Made by a program: the position numbers and the translations under genes
Assembly (NCBI GenBank): GCA_018883185.1
Contig: VEQP01000021.1
Location: 1-52,530, forward strand
DNA from: Nevskiaceae bacterium
GTDB lineage: Bacteria > Pseudomonadota > Gammaproteobacteria > Steroidobacterales > Steroidobacteraceae
Reading direction: 5' to 3'
Length of the DNA: 52,530 bases
Notes under the pieces: model-generated
Told to the model about the DNA's origin: nothing
Databases searched by the model: none
What the model saw: only the letters and a program-made list of their open reading frames with translations
Shown: positions 1-9,952 of the stretch, in pieces
Layout of the letters: each line of letters starts with the position of its first letter
How positions within the stretch are numbered: the first letter of the stretch is position 1

Positions 1-341
1 ACGCCGGCGGCAAGCAGATCGTGCCCGACGACTGGTTCGCGCAGGCGATCATCAAACAGAAAGACATCGGCTCACCCGGTCGTGGTTACGGCTTCCAGTG
101 GTGGACGTACGACGACGGCGCGGTCGCTGCACAAGGAATCTTTGGTCAGGGCATCTTCATCGATCCGCAGCGCCGGCTGGTGATTGCCAGCAACTCAAAC
201 TGGACGCGCGCTTCGCTTGGGCCAGAGCCGAAGGCCCGCGACGCCTTCTATCGGCAAGTGCGCGCACTGATCGATGCAGAGGCTGCGGCAGCCGTAGCAA
301 CACCGGCGACGACCGAACCCGCGACGGCGGCGGCGCGCTGA
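1..341 (+). CDS. Serine hydrolase (beta-lactamase-like), C-terminal part
   Basis: The gene enters from the left edge in the frame that starts at base 3, so only about 112 C-terminal residues are visible, ending at TGA 339-341. The visible part carries the late segment of class C beta-lactamase/D-aminopeptidase-like serine hydrolases: YGFQWW, then AQGIFGQGIFIDP and LVIASNSNW. This is where the fold closes around the active site. The catalytic SxxK and YxN motifs would lie upstream, outside the window. The tail is Ala/Thr-rich and low-complexity. The gene converges on the lipocalin-rhodanese gene with 16 bases between them. The family is clear; the substrate cannot be told. Confidence 0.8.
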   Translation, partial: AGGKQIVPDDWFAQAIIKQKDIGSPGRGYGFQWWTYDDGAVAAQGIFGQGIFIDPQRRLVIASNSNWTRASLGPEPKARDAFYRQVRALIDAEAAAAVATPATTEPATAAAR

Positions 342-357
342 GCGGGGTTGCGATAAC

Positions 358-1329
358 TTACGGCGCGGCGGTGATCTTCGCCCAGGCCGGGTAATCACCC
401 TCGAGGTGCTTGAGGTTCGTATAGCCCGCGGTCCGCAACGCCTCGATCGCCATGGAGGCCCGTCGGCCGCTGCCGCAGTACAGGATGATTTCCGCATCCT
501 TGCCGGCCGCCACCGAACCAGAGGGATTGGCGAGCACATCGGTGTGCGCAACGTTCAAGGCACCCTCGACGTGACCTGCGGCGAACTCCTCGGCACGCCG
601 CACATCGAGCACGACAGGCTTACCCGCGCTCGATGACAAACGAGCTTTCAGATCGGCGGCCGTCACCGCCGGCACGCTCGCAAGGATTTCGGCCACGCGC
701 TCGGCCGAAGGCATGGCCGAAGCCCCGGCGCCAGCCGCAGGGGACGCGGTGCCGGCCGAGCTGACGGGCGGCGCGGCGGCGGCAGGACGCTGCGGCACCT
801 TCACGAGCTTGCTCATGTCGTAGCCCATGTCGGCGACCTTCTTCACGAGTGCCGCATAACGCGCATCGTCAATAGTGGGGGTACGCGCCATGATCCAGAC
901 GTAATCGCGCGCACTGCGGGCAATGATGGTCTCGGTATAGTCGTTATCGACATGCGAGATGACGTACTCGGCTTTCACCGGCCAGATGAACTGCATGCCC
1001 CAGATCGCATTATTGGTACCCGGGATCACGAAGCCCTTCGGCTCCATCCGCTTGGCTGGGCCATCGAAAGCCCCTTTGTTGAAGGTGAACGTGGTCTTGA
1101 TCGTGCCATCGGGAGCAAGTTCGTAGGACTCAATCGCGTTGTAAATATTTTTTTCGATGAACGTCGGGATGACGCCGATGACGTACCACGGCCCCATGAA
1201 GCGGTTGAGATCGACTTTCTCGACCACCGGCACGGTGACTTTTTGCGGCGAGACCCCGCACGCCGCGAGCAACAGCAGGGCAGTCGCCACCACAGCGTTT
1301 CGACCCGCGCGATACAAAGAAATGTTCAT
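358..1329 (-). CDS. Lipocalin-rhodanese fusion lipoprotein
   Basis: A 323-residue protein starting at ATG 1329 behind a strong GGAGGT site. Residues 1-24 form a lipoprotein signal ending in LAAC, with Cys24 as the lipidation site. Residues about 40-175 are a bacterial lipocalin (Blc type): the GxW signature appears as GPWYVIG near 46-52, followed by barrel strands with WGMQFIWP and YVWIMARTP. An Ala/Pro-rich linker (about 180-215) leads to a rhodanese domain with VLDVRRAEEFAAGHVEGA and the active-site loop CGSGRRAS, whose Cys is residue 285. Lipocalins bind lipids or hydrophobic ligands; rhodaneses carry persulfide sulfur on the loop Cys. The fused protein is presumably anchored at the outer membrane, facing the periplasm. 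Both domains look intact. A joint role is not known to me. Confidence 0.85.
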   Translation of the reverse strand: MNISLYRAGRNAVVATALLLLAACGVSPQKVTVPVVEKVDLNRFMGPWYVIGVIPTFIEKNIYNAIESYELAPDGTIKTTFTFNKGAFDGPAKRMEPKGFVIPGTNNAIWGMQFIWPVKAEYVISHVDNDYTETIIARSARDYVWIMARTPTIDDARYAALVKKVADMGYDMSKLVKVPQRPAAAAPPVSSAGTASPAAGAGASAMPSAERVAEILASVPAVTAADLKARLSSSAGKPVVLDVRRAEEFAAGHVEGALNVAHTDVLANPSGSVAAGKDAEIILYCGSGRRASMAIEALRTAGYTNLKHLEGDYPAWAKITAAP

Positions 1330-1359
1330 GCCAAGACCTCCATTGTCACTGACGCAATG

Positions 1360-2364
1360 TCATTCGCCGATGTACCAGCGCCCGTCGATGCGCTCGAGTA
1401 CGAACCTGTCATAGGGCAAACCTTGCGCCGACACGTCATACACGGCGCGGTTGCCGGCCGCCTCGTAAACCGGCGCAGTACGCCGCACGATGCGCAGCGC
1501 CGCCACCAGCAACTCCCGGTTGCCCATGCTGCGGGTACAAGCGCTGATCAGCGTATCGACCGTTCGTGCACCGAGCGTACGTCGCAACTCGGGTGAAAGA
1601 TGTTCGCGATAGTACGTATCGCAACGACCGTCGACGAGAGATTTCTCGGCGGTATCGAGCAAAGCAAGGATCTGCGGGGTGTTGCGTTCAGTGCGGGGCG
1701 GCGCGCCTGCGGCACCCGAGCCCGATGCTGCGGCGCCGGATCCCGCCGCCGCCGAGGCCGCTGAACCGCTGCCTGCACCGGCCGAGGTGCCGAAGTTGTC
1801 GACCGGGCGTCGACCTGCAATGACATCTTCGAGCTGAGCCGCAAGTTCGAGGGGTAGAGCCGCTTTCCACTCCTTGCCGTAGGCCAACAAAGATACGACC
1901 TCCACCACCTCGGTCTTGCCGAGACCGCGCGGCTGTCGGCCACGTACCAGCACGTGTACGAGATTACCGTCGCGCACCGCCACGAGACCACTCAGCTCTT
2001 CGTAAGGCCGCGCCTGCCACTGCAACCGGCGCGCCAGAGCACGGAAGAAGTTGATGCTGGTCAAGCGCTCGATGTCGGCCAGGGGCTGAGCCTCGCCAAA
2101 AAGCCGCGCCCGCAACGTCGACATGCCCCGCGCATCTTCGTCGCGCAACTGCTGTAGCACACTCGAGCGCAGCCGCTCGAGTTCAGCCGGATGCAGTGCA
2201 AATGCCAGCGCCTGAGCGTCTCCCGCTGCCGCAGCCGTGAGAAATTCGCCGGCTGCACGGCGCTGTGCCGCGCTTACATCGTCAGCGGCCGCCGTGCTCG
2301 ACAGCGCGAGACTGCCGAGCGAAAGCACGAGAACGGCCGCAACGAGGCGGGCAAATCTAGGCAT
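1360..2364 (-). CDS. Exported protein of unknown function
   Basis: 334 residues from ATG 2364, which overlaps the end of the permease gene by 8 bases, so the two are probably translated together. Residues 1-25 are a Sec signal peptide (LVAAVLVLSLGSLALSSTAAA). The mature part is helical, with two Ala/Leu/Arg-rich segments (about 26-185 and 225-334) separated by an Ala/Gly/Ser low-complexity linker at about 190-215. The C-terminal half contains a CDTYYREHLSPELRR segment and ends in RFVLERIDGRWYIGE. A stretch of that kind is common in small periplasmic proteins with an NTF2-like or DUF4019-like fold, but I cannot assign a family. Its location suggests a periplasmic partner of the neighbouring transport genes; that is inference only. 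Confidence 0.7.
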   Translation of the reverse strand: MPRFARLVAAVLVLSLGSLALSSTAAADDVSAAQRRAAGEFLTAAAAGDAQALAFALHPAELERLRSSVLQQLRDEDARGMSTLRARLFGEAQPLADIERLTSINFFRALARRLQWQARPYEELSGLVAVRDGNLVHVLVRGRQPRGLGKTEVVEVVSLLAYGKEWKAALPLELAAQLEDVIAGRRPVDNFGTSAGAGSGSAASAAAGSGAAASGSGAAGAPPRTERNTPQILALLDTAEKSLVDGRCDTYYREHLSPELRRTLGARTVDTLISACTRSMGNRELLVAALRIVRRTAPVYEAAGNRAVYDVSAQGLPYDRFVLERIDGRWYIGE

Positions 2365-3688
2365 CCGCCACAGCCCGCGAGTATCCGACACGCCAGCCGA
2401 ACAGTCGGGCGAGCCCGAAGAGCACGAAGTACACCGCCATCGACACCAGCAGGCCCCAGAGACCCGAGGCAATCCAAACGGGCGTGAAGCCGTACGCAGC
2501 AACCACGCCGATGACAAACGCGGCCACGGCCAGCGGGTTCCACGTAGGCAAACGGTCGAGCAATGTCGTGTCGTAGCGTCGTCCATGGAACACGTAGTAA
2601 TCGACGATGATCGGGCCAATCAGCGGTGGCACGAGGTTGGCGATCTGGTTGATCCAGTCCATGAAGTACTGATAGATGCCCAGACCCAAAATCGTGCCGA
2701 TGGTTCCGCAGATCACGATCGTCACGCGCTTCGGCAACCGGAACACGCTGGCGGTCTGTATGGAGGGCAGATAGAGATTGGTGTCACCGGTCGTCCACAA
2801 GGCGAGACTCATGGAAATCAGGCCGATGATGGCGATGATCGGGCCGGCGGTGCGCAAATAGGCGCTGAAGTCGAAACTGCCCGAGACGATGCCACCCATC
2901 GCACCGATGACCTGCAGGAACAACTGCGTCACCACGAGCACGATGAACGGGATGGCGATCGCCACCCAGGCCTTGCGGGCGAAGCGCGTGTACTCGGCCA
3001 TCACCACGCCGCCGACGACCCAGGATCCGATCACGAGGTTGATCGCCTGCGTATCGGTGAGGGGCTGCGCTGCGGCAGCGCTCGCCGATAGGCCAAGAAA
3101 TGCATCCCAGCCACCAGCCTTGTCGACGTTGAACCAGCCGGCGTAGAGCCCAACGAGCGCGAGCACCACGGTCGAAGGTACGGCGACGCGCTCGAGGCCC
3201 TTCACCCCTGTGTAGGTGGTGTAGGTGTAGAGCACACCGGCGAACAGCGCAACTGGCACGAAGTAGGGACTGTCGAAACTGCCGGTCCAGGTCAGACCGA
3301 AGGCGCCGACGACGATGCCCTGCCAGCCGATGGTGAGTGCCGCAAGGAACAACACCGGCAAGTAGGCGCCGACGTTGCCGTAAGTCAGCCGGTACAGCAG
3401 CCCGCTGTTGCAAGCGGTCTGGTATCCCATGTAGCCGACCAACGCACCGACCACGAAGTTGACGAGATTGCCCCACATCGCGTTACGCAGCAGATCGGGG
3501 AAATAGAGTCCGGCTCCAAGTGAACTGCCGACCAGCAATCCGGTGACGAGGAACCCCCAACCAAATGCCAGTGTCAGCAGCGGCAACGCATCGCGGCGCT
3601 GATTGGCCTGCAACGGCGCATGCGGATTGTCCGCGCTCGCCGCTTCCTCGCGTTCATCGAGTGAAAACCATTTGGACAATGCAGACAT
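2357..3688 (-). CDS. NCS1-family permease (cytosine/purine permease-like)
   Basis: 443 residues from ATG 3688, behind a GAGGGG ribosome site. The sequence is a polytopic inner-membrane protein with about 12 hydrophobic segments. The N-terminal hydrophilic lead (about 40 residues) is followed by FGWGFLVTGLLVGSSLGAGL, typical of the first helix of nucleobase:cation symporter-1 proteins. Later helices carry WQGIVVGAFG, SWVVGGVVMAEYTRFARK and TGDTNLYLPSIQTAS, and the late ANLVPPLIGPIIVDYY segment strongly resembles CodB. The family imports cytosine, purines, allantoin or related nitrogen compounds with a cation. No deaminase or nucleobase catabolic gene lies next to it, so the substrate is open. 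A longer reading frame upstream lacks a sensible start. Confidence 0.85.
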   Translation of the reverse strand: MSALSKWFSLDEREEAASADNPHAPLQANQRRDALPLLTLAFGWGFLVTGLLVGSSLGAGLYFPDLLRNAMWGNLVNFVVGALVGYMGYQTACNSGLLYRLTYGNVGAYLPVLFLAALTIGWQGIVVGAFGLTWTGSFDSPYFVPVALFAGVLYTYTTYTGVKGLERVAVPSTVVLALVGLYAGWFNVDKAGGWDAFLGLSASAAAAQPLTDTQAINLVIGSWVVGGVVMAEYTRFARKAWVAIAIPFIVLVVTQLFLQVIGAMGGIVSGSFDFSAYLRTAGPIIAIIGLISMSLALWTTGDTNLYLPSIQTASVFRLPKRVTIVICGTIGTILGLGIYQYFMDWINQIANLVPPLIGPIIVDYYVFHGRRYDTTLLDRLPTWNPLAVAAFVIGVVAAYGFTPVWIASGLWGLLVSMAVYFVLFGLARLFGWRVGYSRAVADA

Positions 3689-3711
3689 GACCCCTCCCCC
3701 TTTGGCCGTTG

Positions 3712-5043
3712 TTACGGCTCGTCGTTTTTCTTGATCTCGCTGCCCCGATCGTAGCGGCGGCCGAGCATCCACCCGTTCACCGCCCACAGGGCGGCGATGC
3801 CCGCCCCGACAATCGCCGCCCCGCCTGGCGTCGCGCCGACGGCATCGAGGGCGCTCTTCGCCTGTGCGCCGACGTAGTCGGCCGCACGATAGACCGGAAC
3901 ATCGATGAAACTCTTGGCCTTGTATTTGGACTCTTTGTCGAGCGAGCCCCAGAGCATCTCGCGACCCGGCCGGATGAACGCGTACTCGCCCCAGCGACGT
4001 ACCACGAGCAGCAGCGCAATCATGCCGAACACGTTGAGTACCGATAGCAGCATGAATCCACCGATCATGATGATCGGCACGAATGTGAGCAGCGTGCGCA
4101 CCCCGAGACGCGAAGCGATGCGCCCGGTCAAGAACAACTGCGAGAAGATCGTCAGCGACTGCACCACAAAGTCGATGGTGGCGAACATCTCGGTGCGCGC
4201 CGTGGTGTCGGCGAAGGTCTCGCTGACGATGCGCAATTGCTCGAAATAGAGGAAGGTATTGACCGCAGACAGCAACACCACGAAGGAGGCGATACCGAGC
4301 AAATACGGCGAGCGCAATACGATCATGATGCCGGCGAAGGGGTTGCCGCCAAGGCCTTCGTCATTGCGCGCTTGCAAACCGGAGGCAGCCGCGCCACCCC
4401 CGGCCCCGCTCGCAGCAGGCGCATTGTTCCAGATACCGATGAGTACGCGCTGACAGACGATGGCGCAGAGAAACCCGAACGTGCCGAGATACAACACGCC
4501 CGCGTTCCCGATGTACTCGACGGTCAGTCTCGCCGTCAGCGGTCCGACCAGTGCGCCGAACGTGCCGCCGGCTGCGATGAACCCGAACAGACGCTTGGTC
4601 TGCTCGCGATCGAACATCTCGAGCAGGAAGCTCCAAAACACCGAGACGAGCATGAGGTTCAGCACGCTGATCCACACGTAAAAGAACGTGCCGACCTGCA
4701 TGTTGCCTTCGTCTACCTGGATATACGACCCGATGATCGCCAGCGTCAGCGCTACCGCCCCGTAAATACAGGGCAGCAGCAAGCTGCGCCGCACCCGCGC
4801 GACGAGCCAGCCATAGAGCGGCACGATGGCAATGGAAAACAGCGCGGTATACAGCCAAAGATCGGCAACACGATCACGACCGAGCAGCGTGGCCACCGTC
4901 TCCCGTACGGGCCTGACCGCGAAGTAACTTCCCAGTACAAAGAAAAACAAGAAGAACGCGGCAACTACCGCTGCGACTTCGCCAGGCTCTACGCGCGCAA
5001 AGCGCGCGAGCACCCGTTGCAGCGCCGTGCCCTCAGCGCGCAT
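3712..5043 (-). CDS. MFS-fold carrier, NTP/NDP-exchanger-like
   Basis: 443 residues, ATG at 5043, overlapping the exported SDR gene by 11 bases. About 12 membrane segments are visible, in two bundles split by an Ala/Gly-rich loop near residues 208-225. The first bundle opens with FFLFFFVLGSYFAVRPVRE, and FGFIAAGGTFGALVGPLTAR is the conserved loop region. RPGREMLWGSLDKESKYKAKSF in the second bundle, with its charged residues, is characteristic of the ATP:ADP antiporter-like branch of MFS proteins found in many free-living proteobacteria. In those organisms the substrate is not known and energy parasitism is not implied. It sits in a minus-strand operon between an NCS1 permease and an NAD(P)-fold protein. 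Confidence 0.75.
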   Translation of the reverse strand: MRAEGTALQRVLARFARVEPGEVAAVVAAFFLFFFVLGSYFAVRPVRETVATLLGRDRVADLWLYTALFSIAIVPLYGWLVARVRRSLLLPCIYGAVALTLAIIGSYIQVDEGNMQVGTFFYVWISVLNLMLVSVFWSFLLEMFDREQTKRLFGFIAAGGTFGALVGPLTARLTVEYIGNAGVLYLGTFGFLCAIVCQRVLIGIWNNAPAASGAGGGAAASGLQARNDEGLGGNPFAGIMIVLRSPYLLGIASFVVLLSAVNTFLYFEQLRIVSETFADTTARTEMFATIDFVVQSLTIFSQLFLTGRIASRLGVRTLLTFVPIIMIGGFMLLSVLNVFGMIALLLVVRRWGEYAFIRPGREMLWGSLDKESKYKAKSFIDVPVYRAADYVGAQAKSALDAVGATPGGAAIVGAGIAALWAVNGWMLGRRYDRGSEIKKNDEP

Positions 5044-5815
5044 CGGCCTTTAGACCGGCGAACAGGCCGTTCCAATCGACGCGGGCTCCTTCGGTGCCGG
5101 AGACGATCTCGAAGGTCTTGCCGGCCGCGCGCGCATTGCCGAGTGCGTTAAGACACACGGCGGCGACGTCGGCTCGCGGGATGCGTCCGTTGTTCTTCAA
5201 ATCGTCGCCCTGAAAAGCGCGAATGTCTGCCTTTCCGCCCGGCGCATCGAGCAGCCCGCCCGGACGCACGATGGTGTACGGCACACCCGAAGCGCGTACC
5301 GCCTCTTCGCCCTTGCGCTTCCAAACGAGAATGTTGCCAAACATTTTATTGAGCGGATGATCGTCATGCGTCACGCCCATGGAAGACACCAACACGAAGT
5401 GCTTGACCTTGGCTTTCGCGGCCGCATTGACGAGATCTCGCACTCCACCATAGTCGACACGCTCTGGCGTATTGGTCGGGTCGTTGCGCACGTTCGAGCC
5501 GAGCGCAGACACGACGAAATCGACGCCGCGCACCGCCGACTCGATGCCTGCACCCGTGCGTACGTCGCCGACCACGAACTCCACATCACTCCCCAATTGG
5601 GCGCGAGCTTTGTCTGCATCGCGAACCAGCGCGCGCACCCGGTACCCGGATTCGAGGGCCTGGCGGACAACCTCCTTGCCCGTCCCGCCGGTGGCGCCGA
5701 CGACGAGGACACTCGGCGCCGACTTGGCCGCGGCAGCGAATGCAGCGGGCGCTGTCACCGCAACCGATGCGGTGACGAGAACGACGGACAGTGCAGCAAA
5801 GATTCGGCGGTTCAT
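5033..5815 (-). CDS. Exported NAD(P)-binding SDR-like protein (NmrA/atypical SDR)
   Basis: 260 residues from ATG 5815. An apparent Sec signal peptide (residues about 1-28, ending PAAFAAAAKS) precedes a Rossmann fold with VLVVGATGGTGKEVVRQAL near 37-55, the glycine-rich loop of atypical short-chain dehydrogenases. Further on are VRALVRDADKA, FVLVSSMGV and YTIVRPGGL, all standard for the NmrA/SDR5-like group of NAD(P)H-binding proteins. Cofactor-binding enzymes usually avoid Sec export because they fold in the cytoplasm, so the signal-like N terminus is odd; a start further in would remove it, but no good alternative site is visible. The gene overlaps both neighbours and is clearly part of this operon. 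The reaction is unknown. Confidence 0.8.
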   Translation of the reverse strand: MNRRIFAALSVVLVTASVAVTAPAAFAAAAKSAPSVLVVGATGGTGKEVVRQALESGYRVRALVRDADKARAQLGSDVEFVVGDVRTGAGIESAVRGVDFVVSALGSNVRNDPTNTPERVDYGGVRDLVNAAAKAKVKHFVLVSSMGVTHDDHPLNKMFGNILVWKRKGEEAVRASGVPYTIVRPGGLLDAPGGKADIRAFQGDDLKNNGRIPRADVAAVCLNALGNARAAGKTFEIVSGTEGARVDWNGLFAGLKADAR

Positions 5816-7227
5816 GAGGATCGCACTCCTTTTTCGGTCAGGGTCGACAGATCAAGCACAAAGCCAGGTTCCGGAATCCACGCCCGCCCGCCGCGGGCCT
5901 CGAGCCTCGCTCGCAGTGCTTGCGCCTGCAGCAATTCGCCATGCACGAGGCACACCGGTGGTCGATTCGTGAAATTGCCGTACCACCGTAGCAAATCTTC
6001 CTGATCGCCGTGAGCGGAAAGTCCGCCGAGCGTGTGCACGGTGGCCGAGACGCGGACAAGCTCGCCGTGGATACGCACAGTCGGCAATCGATCAACGAGT
6101 GCACGGCCCAGCGTGCCGGGAGCCTGAAAGCCGGTGATCACGATGTGACACTCCGGCCGTGGCAGGTTGTGTTTCAGATGGTGCAGGACGCGGCCGCCGT
6201 TGCACATGCCGCTACCCGCGATGATGATCGCGTGGTCGCGCACACGATTGATGGCGCGGGACTCGTCGGCCGTTCGGCACAGACTGAGGTTCGGCAATTG
6301 CGGCATGGCCGTGAAGTCAGCGCGCAGACGCAGCGCCTCGGGGTCATAGCGATCCACGTGGCTCCAGTACACCCGACTCGCTTCGATGGCCATGGGGCTG
6401 TCCAGAAACACCTGCCAATCCCGCAATCGCCAAGCCTCGCGGTGCAGGCCAAGCAGGTACAGCACCTCCTGGCTGCGGCCAATGGCGAAGGCGGGGATGA
6501 TCAGGTTGCCCCGACTGGCGTCGGCCGCCGCTATGATCTGACCGAACTCGGCGAGCGTCGCCTGACGATCGCGGTGCAACCGATCGCCGTAGGTGCTCTC
6601 CATGATGACGAGGTCGGCCTGCTCGAAGGGGTAAGGATCGAGCAGGATCGGCGAGTCGTACTGACCGAGGTCCCCGCTGAAGACGACCGTGCGCCGCACA
6701 CCGCCATCGACGCACTCGAGCAGCAGGCTCGATGATCCAAGAATGTGCCCGGCATCGCGTAGCGTCAGTGACAACCCTGGCAAGGGCTCGTACGGCGTGT
6801 CGTAACGTAGGGCCCGCACCAACTTCAGCGTGTGCTCGACGTCCTCGAGGTCGTACAGCGGCTCGACGATCGCATCGTCCGGCTCACGCCGTCGATTGAT
6901 GCGCAGGACCTCGCGCAAGCCGAGATCCGCCGTGTCACGCAGCAGGATCGGCAGCAGGTCGCGACAAGCCGCGTTGGTGTAAATAGGCCCGCGAAATCCG
7001 CGCTTCACGAGCAGCGGCAGACGACCGCTGTGATCGATGTGGGCGTGGCTGAGCACCACCGCATCGATGTCGGCAGCGACGAAAGGAAAGTCGCGCCGGT
7101 TGCGCTCGGTCGCATCGCCACCGCCTTGGATCATGCCGCAGTCGAGCAGCACCCGCTTCCCGCGCACGGTCAGAATGTGACAGGACCCGGTGACCTCGCC
7201 CGCCGCACCATAAAACTCGATCTGCAA
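5812..7227 (-). CDS. MBL-fold beta-CASP metallo-hydrolase (RNA-processing type)
   Basis: About 471 residues. Homology to metallo-beta-lactamase RNA-specificity proteins starts at [15 protein letters not shown], so I place the start at TTG 7227. A GGGAG ribosome site lies 9 bases upstream, and a TATA-like stretch lies before that. The longest frame uses GTG 7272 and adds 15 atypical residues. The zinc motif SHAHIDHSG is at residues 60-68. A beta-CASP insert follows, with [23 protein letters not shown] and the later GSGMCNGGR and [11 protein letters not shown] motifs. The fold hydrolyses phosphodiester bonds in RNA using two zinc ions and acts in the cytoplasm. The gene is divergent from iorA across a gap of under 80 bases, and its 3' end overlaps the SDR start by 4 bases. 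Confidence 0.85.
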   Translation of the reverse strand: MQIEFYGAAGEVTGSCHILTVRGKRVLLDCGMIQGGGDATERNRRDFPFVAADIDAVVLSHAHIDHSGRLPLLVKRGFRGPIYTNAACRDLLPILLRDTADLGLREVLRINRRREPDDAIVEPLYDLEDVEHTLKLVRALRYDTPYEPLPGLSLTLRDAGHILGSSSLLLECVDGGVRRTVVFSGDLGQYDSPILLDPYPFEQADLVIMESTYGDRLHRDRQATLAEFGQIIAAADASRGNLIIPAFAIGRSQEVLYLLGLHREAWRLRDWQVFLDSPMAIEASRVYWSHVDRYDPEALRLRADFTAMPQLPNLSLCRTADESRAINRVRDHAIIIAGSGMCNGGRVLHHLKHNLPRPECHIVITGFQAPGTLGRALVDRLPTVRIHGELVRVSATVHTLGGLSAHGDQEDLLRWYGNFTNRPPVCLVHGELLQAQALRARLEARGGRAWIPEPGFVLDLSTLTEKGVRSS

Positions 7228-7304
7228 GCCTGCGCTCTCCCGCACCCGAACTTGGGTATATTCTCGCCCCACCCGACCCCAGGATGCTAACCGGGAGAGA
7301 CTAC

Positions 7305-7775
7305 GTGATCAGTTTGACAGTCAATGGCGAGCGGCACGATATCGATGCGGATCCGGAAATGCCCTTGCTCTGGGCATTGCGCGATCTCATCAAGTTGACC
7401 GGTACCAAGTACGGCTGCGGCATCGCCCAGTGCGGCGCCTGCACCATTCACATCGACGGACAACCGGCGCGGGCCTGTGTCACACCCGTATCGGCGGCGG
7501 TCGGTACCGAGATACGCACGATCGAGGGGCTCTCACCCGATGCGACTCACCCGGTGCAACAGGCGTGGATCGAACTCGACGTGGTGCAGTGCGGTTACTG
7601 CCAGTCGGGTCAGGTGATGGCTGCGGCCGCATTGCTCGAGCAGAACCCCTCCCCGACCGACGCGGATATCGATGCCGCCATGAACGGCAACATCTGCCGA
7701 TGCGGCACCTATCCGCGCATCCGTGCCGCCGTCAAACGCGCCGCGGAACTCAAGCGCGCAGGTGAGCCCGCATGA
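7305..7775 (+). CDS. iorA: Isoquinoline 1-oxidoreductase, 2Fe-2S subunit
   Basis: 156 residues. I chose GTG 7305 because GGGAGAGA at 7293-7300 is a well-placed ribosome site; ATG 7284 would add seven residues without one. The N-terminal ferredoxin domain binds one 2Fe-2S cluster through CGIAQCGAC (Cys38, 43, 46) and Cys58. The helical C-terminal domain binds a second through CGYCQSGQ and CRCGTYPRI. This is the electron-transfer chain of xanthine-oxidase-family hydroxylases. It passes electrons from the molybdenum site of IorB, made in the next gene, which overlaps by ATGA. It has no signal of its own and would be co-exported with IorB. No FAD subunit is present, as expected for the two-chain Ior type. 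Confidence 0.9.
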   Translation: MISLTVNGERHDIDADPEMPLLWALRDLIKLTGTKYGCGIAQCGACTIHIDGQPARACVTPVSAAVGTEIRTIEGLSPDATHPVQQAWIELDVVQCGYCQSGQVMAAAALLEQNPSPTDADIDAAMNGNICRCGTYPRIRAAVKRAAELKRAGEPA

Positions 7776-9952
7776 GCCCGACCGACACAGGCGGAGACAA
7801 CGCCAGCCCGCGCATCGGACGCCGGCATTTCCTCATTGGCATCGGTGTGATCGCCGGTGGTATCGCAGCCGGGCAATGGCTGCGTCCCTACCTCGTCGGT
7901 GGCCGCGACAGCGCGCCGAAGGAATTCCAGCCGCATGCCTTTGTGCGCATCGGTGCAGACGATCGCGTTACCGTGATCATCGGCAAGAGCGAGATGGGTC
8001 AAGGCATCTACACCGGACTGCCGATGATTCTCGCCGAGGAACTCGACGTAAACCCGCAGCGTCTGGCGGTCGAAATTGCCGGTGTCGATCCGGCCTTCAA
8101 CCACCCGTTCCTACCCGCACAGTTCACCGGCGGCAGCATGAGCGTGATGAGCACTTACGAAGCGCTGCGCCGCGTCGGCGCCACGGCACGACGCATGATC
8201 GTGCAGGCTGCCGCCACCGAGTGGGGCGTGGCCGCTGCGGATCTGCGTACCGAGGATGGCGTTGTATTCGCACCCGATGGACGCAGTGCCACCTACGGCA
8301 AGTTCGTCGAAGCCGCCTCCGCGCTGCCCGTGCCGGCCAAAGAAAATATAACCTTGAAGAACCGAGCGGACTTCCGCTACATCGGCAAGCCGCAGCGGCG
8401 CCTCGACAGCCGCATCAAGGTCAATGGCGAGGCGCAGTTCGGCATCGATGTTGACTTGCCCAACATGCTGGTCGCCGTGGTCGCTCGTCCGCCGCAGTTC
8501 GGCGCTTCGGTGCGCTCCTTCGACGCCTCGCAAGCGAAAGCCGTGCGCGGCGTCGTCGATGTCAAACAAATCCCGAGCGGTGTCGCGGTGATCGCCGAAC
8601 ATACCTGGGCAGCCCTGAAAGGCCGCGAGGCCCTGCGCATCGAATGGCAGGACGGTCCGGGTGCCACGCTCTCCACCGAAAGCATGCGCACCGAGCGCCG
8701 CGCGCTGCTCGCGCGTACAGGCTTGCTCGCCAAAAACCAAGGTGATGCGATCGCCGCGCTCGCTGATGCCCGTCGCAAGATCGACGTCGAATACGAATTG
8801 CCGTATCTCGCGCACGCCTGCATGGAGCCGCTCAACGCGGTGGCCTGGGTCAAGAACGACCGCTGCGAGATGTGGCTCGGCACGCAGGGGCAATCGCAAG
8901 ACGCGCAGCTCGTGGCGGCCGCGCTCGGCATCCCAGCAGCAAACGTCAAGATCAACACCATGTTTTTGGGCGGTGGCTTCGGTCGCCGTGCCAGCGGCAC
9001 CTCGGACTTTCCGGTCGAAGCGGCGCATGTCGCCAAAGGACTCAACCGACCGGTCAAAGTGGTGTGGACGCGCGAAGACGACACACGCGGCGGTTACTAC
9101 CGGCCATTCGGTCTGAATCGTGTCCAGGCCGCTATCGGCGCAGATGGCCTGCCGATCGCCTACTTCCACCGGGTCGTCAGCAAGCCTGTGCTGGCCAATA
9201 CCGCGCTCGGCAAGATGGCGGTCAGCAAGGAAGGCGTCGATCCGTCAACGCTGGAAGGCTCCGCCGACATGCCGTACGCGATTCCGAACCTGCGCGCCGA
9301 GGTGCACAACACCAATGAAACCGTGCCGTCACTGTGGTGGCGTTCCGTCGGACACTCGGCCAACGGCTTTGTGGCCAACTCGGTGATCGACGAACTGGCG
9401 AATCTTGCGGGTCAGGATCCGTATCGATACCGCCGCGCGCTGCTCGCCGGTAAACCGCGGCACCTGGCCGTACTCGACAAGGCTGCAACCGCCGCAGGCT
9501 GGGGCAAGCCTTTGCCCAAGGGTCACTTTCACGGCATCGCGCTGCAGGAAAGCTTCAATAGCATCGTGGCGCAGGTGGCGGAAGTGTCGGTCAGCGGCAA
9601 GCAAGTCCGCGTGCATCGTGTCACTTGCGCCGTCGATTGCGGACTCGCCGTCAACCCGGACCAAGTGGTCGCGCAAATGCAAAGTGGCATCGTGTTCGGC
9701 TTATCGGCGGCCCTGAGGGGTGAGATCACCATCGAAGGTGGCGCAGCCGTGCAGAGCAATTTTGACACCTATCCGGTGCTGCGACTCGCCGACACGCCCG
9801 TCATCGACGTACATATCGTCGATAGCGATGGACCTATCGGTGGCATCGGCGAACCAGGCACACCGCCGATCGCACCGGCGGTGTGCAACGCGATCCATGC
9901 CGCAACCGGTCAAAGAATACGGCGGCTACCGATCTCCGCTTCGCTCGCCTGA
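7772..9952 (+). CDS. iorB: Isoquinoline 1-oxidoreductase-type molybdenum subunit
   Basis: 726 residues starting with the ATGA overlap on iorA. The N terminus has a twin-arginine signal, [10 protein letters not shown], followed by a hydrophobic stretch, so the folded heterodimer is probably exported or membrane-anchored through Tat. The body carries the molybdopterin-cytosine-dinucleotide motifs of aldehyde-oxidase/xanthine-dehydrogenase family proteins: [38 protein letters not shown], and near the end [15 protein letters not shown], which contains the catalytic Glu. The family hydroxylates N-heterocycles or oxidises aldehydes with water as the oxygen source. The actual substrate is unknown. 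The last 27 bases overlap the end of the convergent amidohydrolase gene. No XdhC-type maturation gene is nearby. Confidence 0.9.
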   Translation: MSPTDTGGDNASPRIGRRHFLIGIGVIAGGIAAGQWLRPYLVGGRDSAPKEFQPHAFVRIGADDRVTVIIGKSEMGQGIYTGLPMILAEELDVNPQRLAVEIAGVDPAFNHPFLPAQFTGGSMSVMSTYEALRRVGATARRMIVQAAATEWGVAAADLRTEDGVVFAPDGRSATYGKFVEAASALPVPAKENITLKNRADFRYIGKPQRRLDSRIKVNGEAQFGIDVDLPNMLVAVVARPPQFGASVRSFDASQAKAVRGVVDVKQIPSGVAVIAEHTWAALKGREALRIEWQDGPGATLSTESMRTERRALLARTGLLAKNQGDAIAALADARRKIDVEYELPYLAHACMEPLNAVAWVKNDRCEMWLGTQGQSQDAQLVAAALGIPAANVKINTMFLGGGFGRRASGTSDFPVEAAHVAKGLNRPVKVVWTREDDTRGGYYRPFGLNRVQAAIGADGLPIAYFHRVVSKPVLANTALGKMAVSKEGVDPSTLEGSADMPYAIPNLRAEVHNTNETVPSLWWRSVGHSANGFVANSVIDELANLAGQDPYRYRRALLAGKPRHLAVLDKAATAAGWGKPLPKGHFHGIALQESFNSIVAQVAEVSVSGKQVRVHRVTCAVDCGLAVNPDQVVAQMQSGIVFGLSAALRGEITIEGGAAVQSNFDTYPVLRLADTPVIDVHIVDSDGPIGGIGEPGTPPIAPAVCNAIHAATGQRIRRLPISASLA

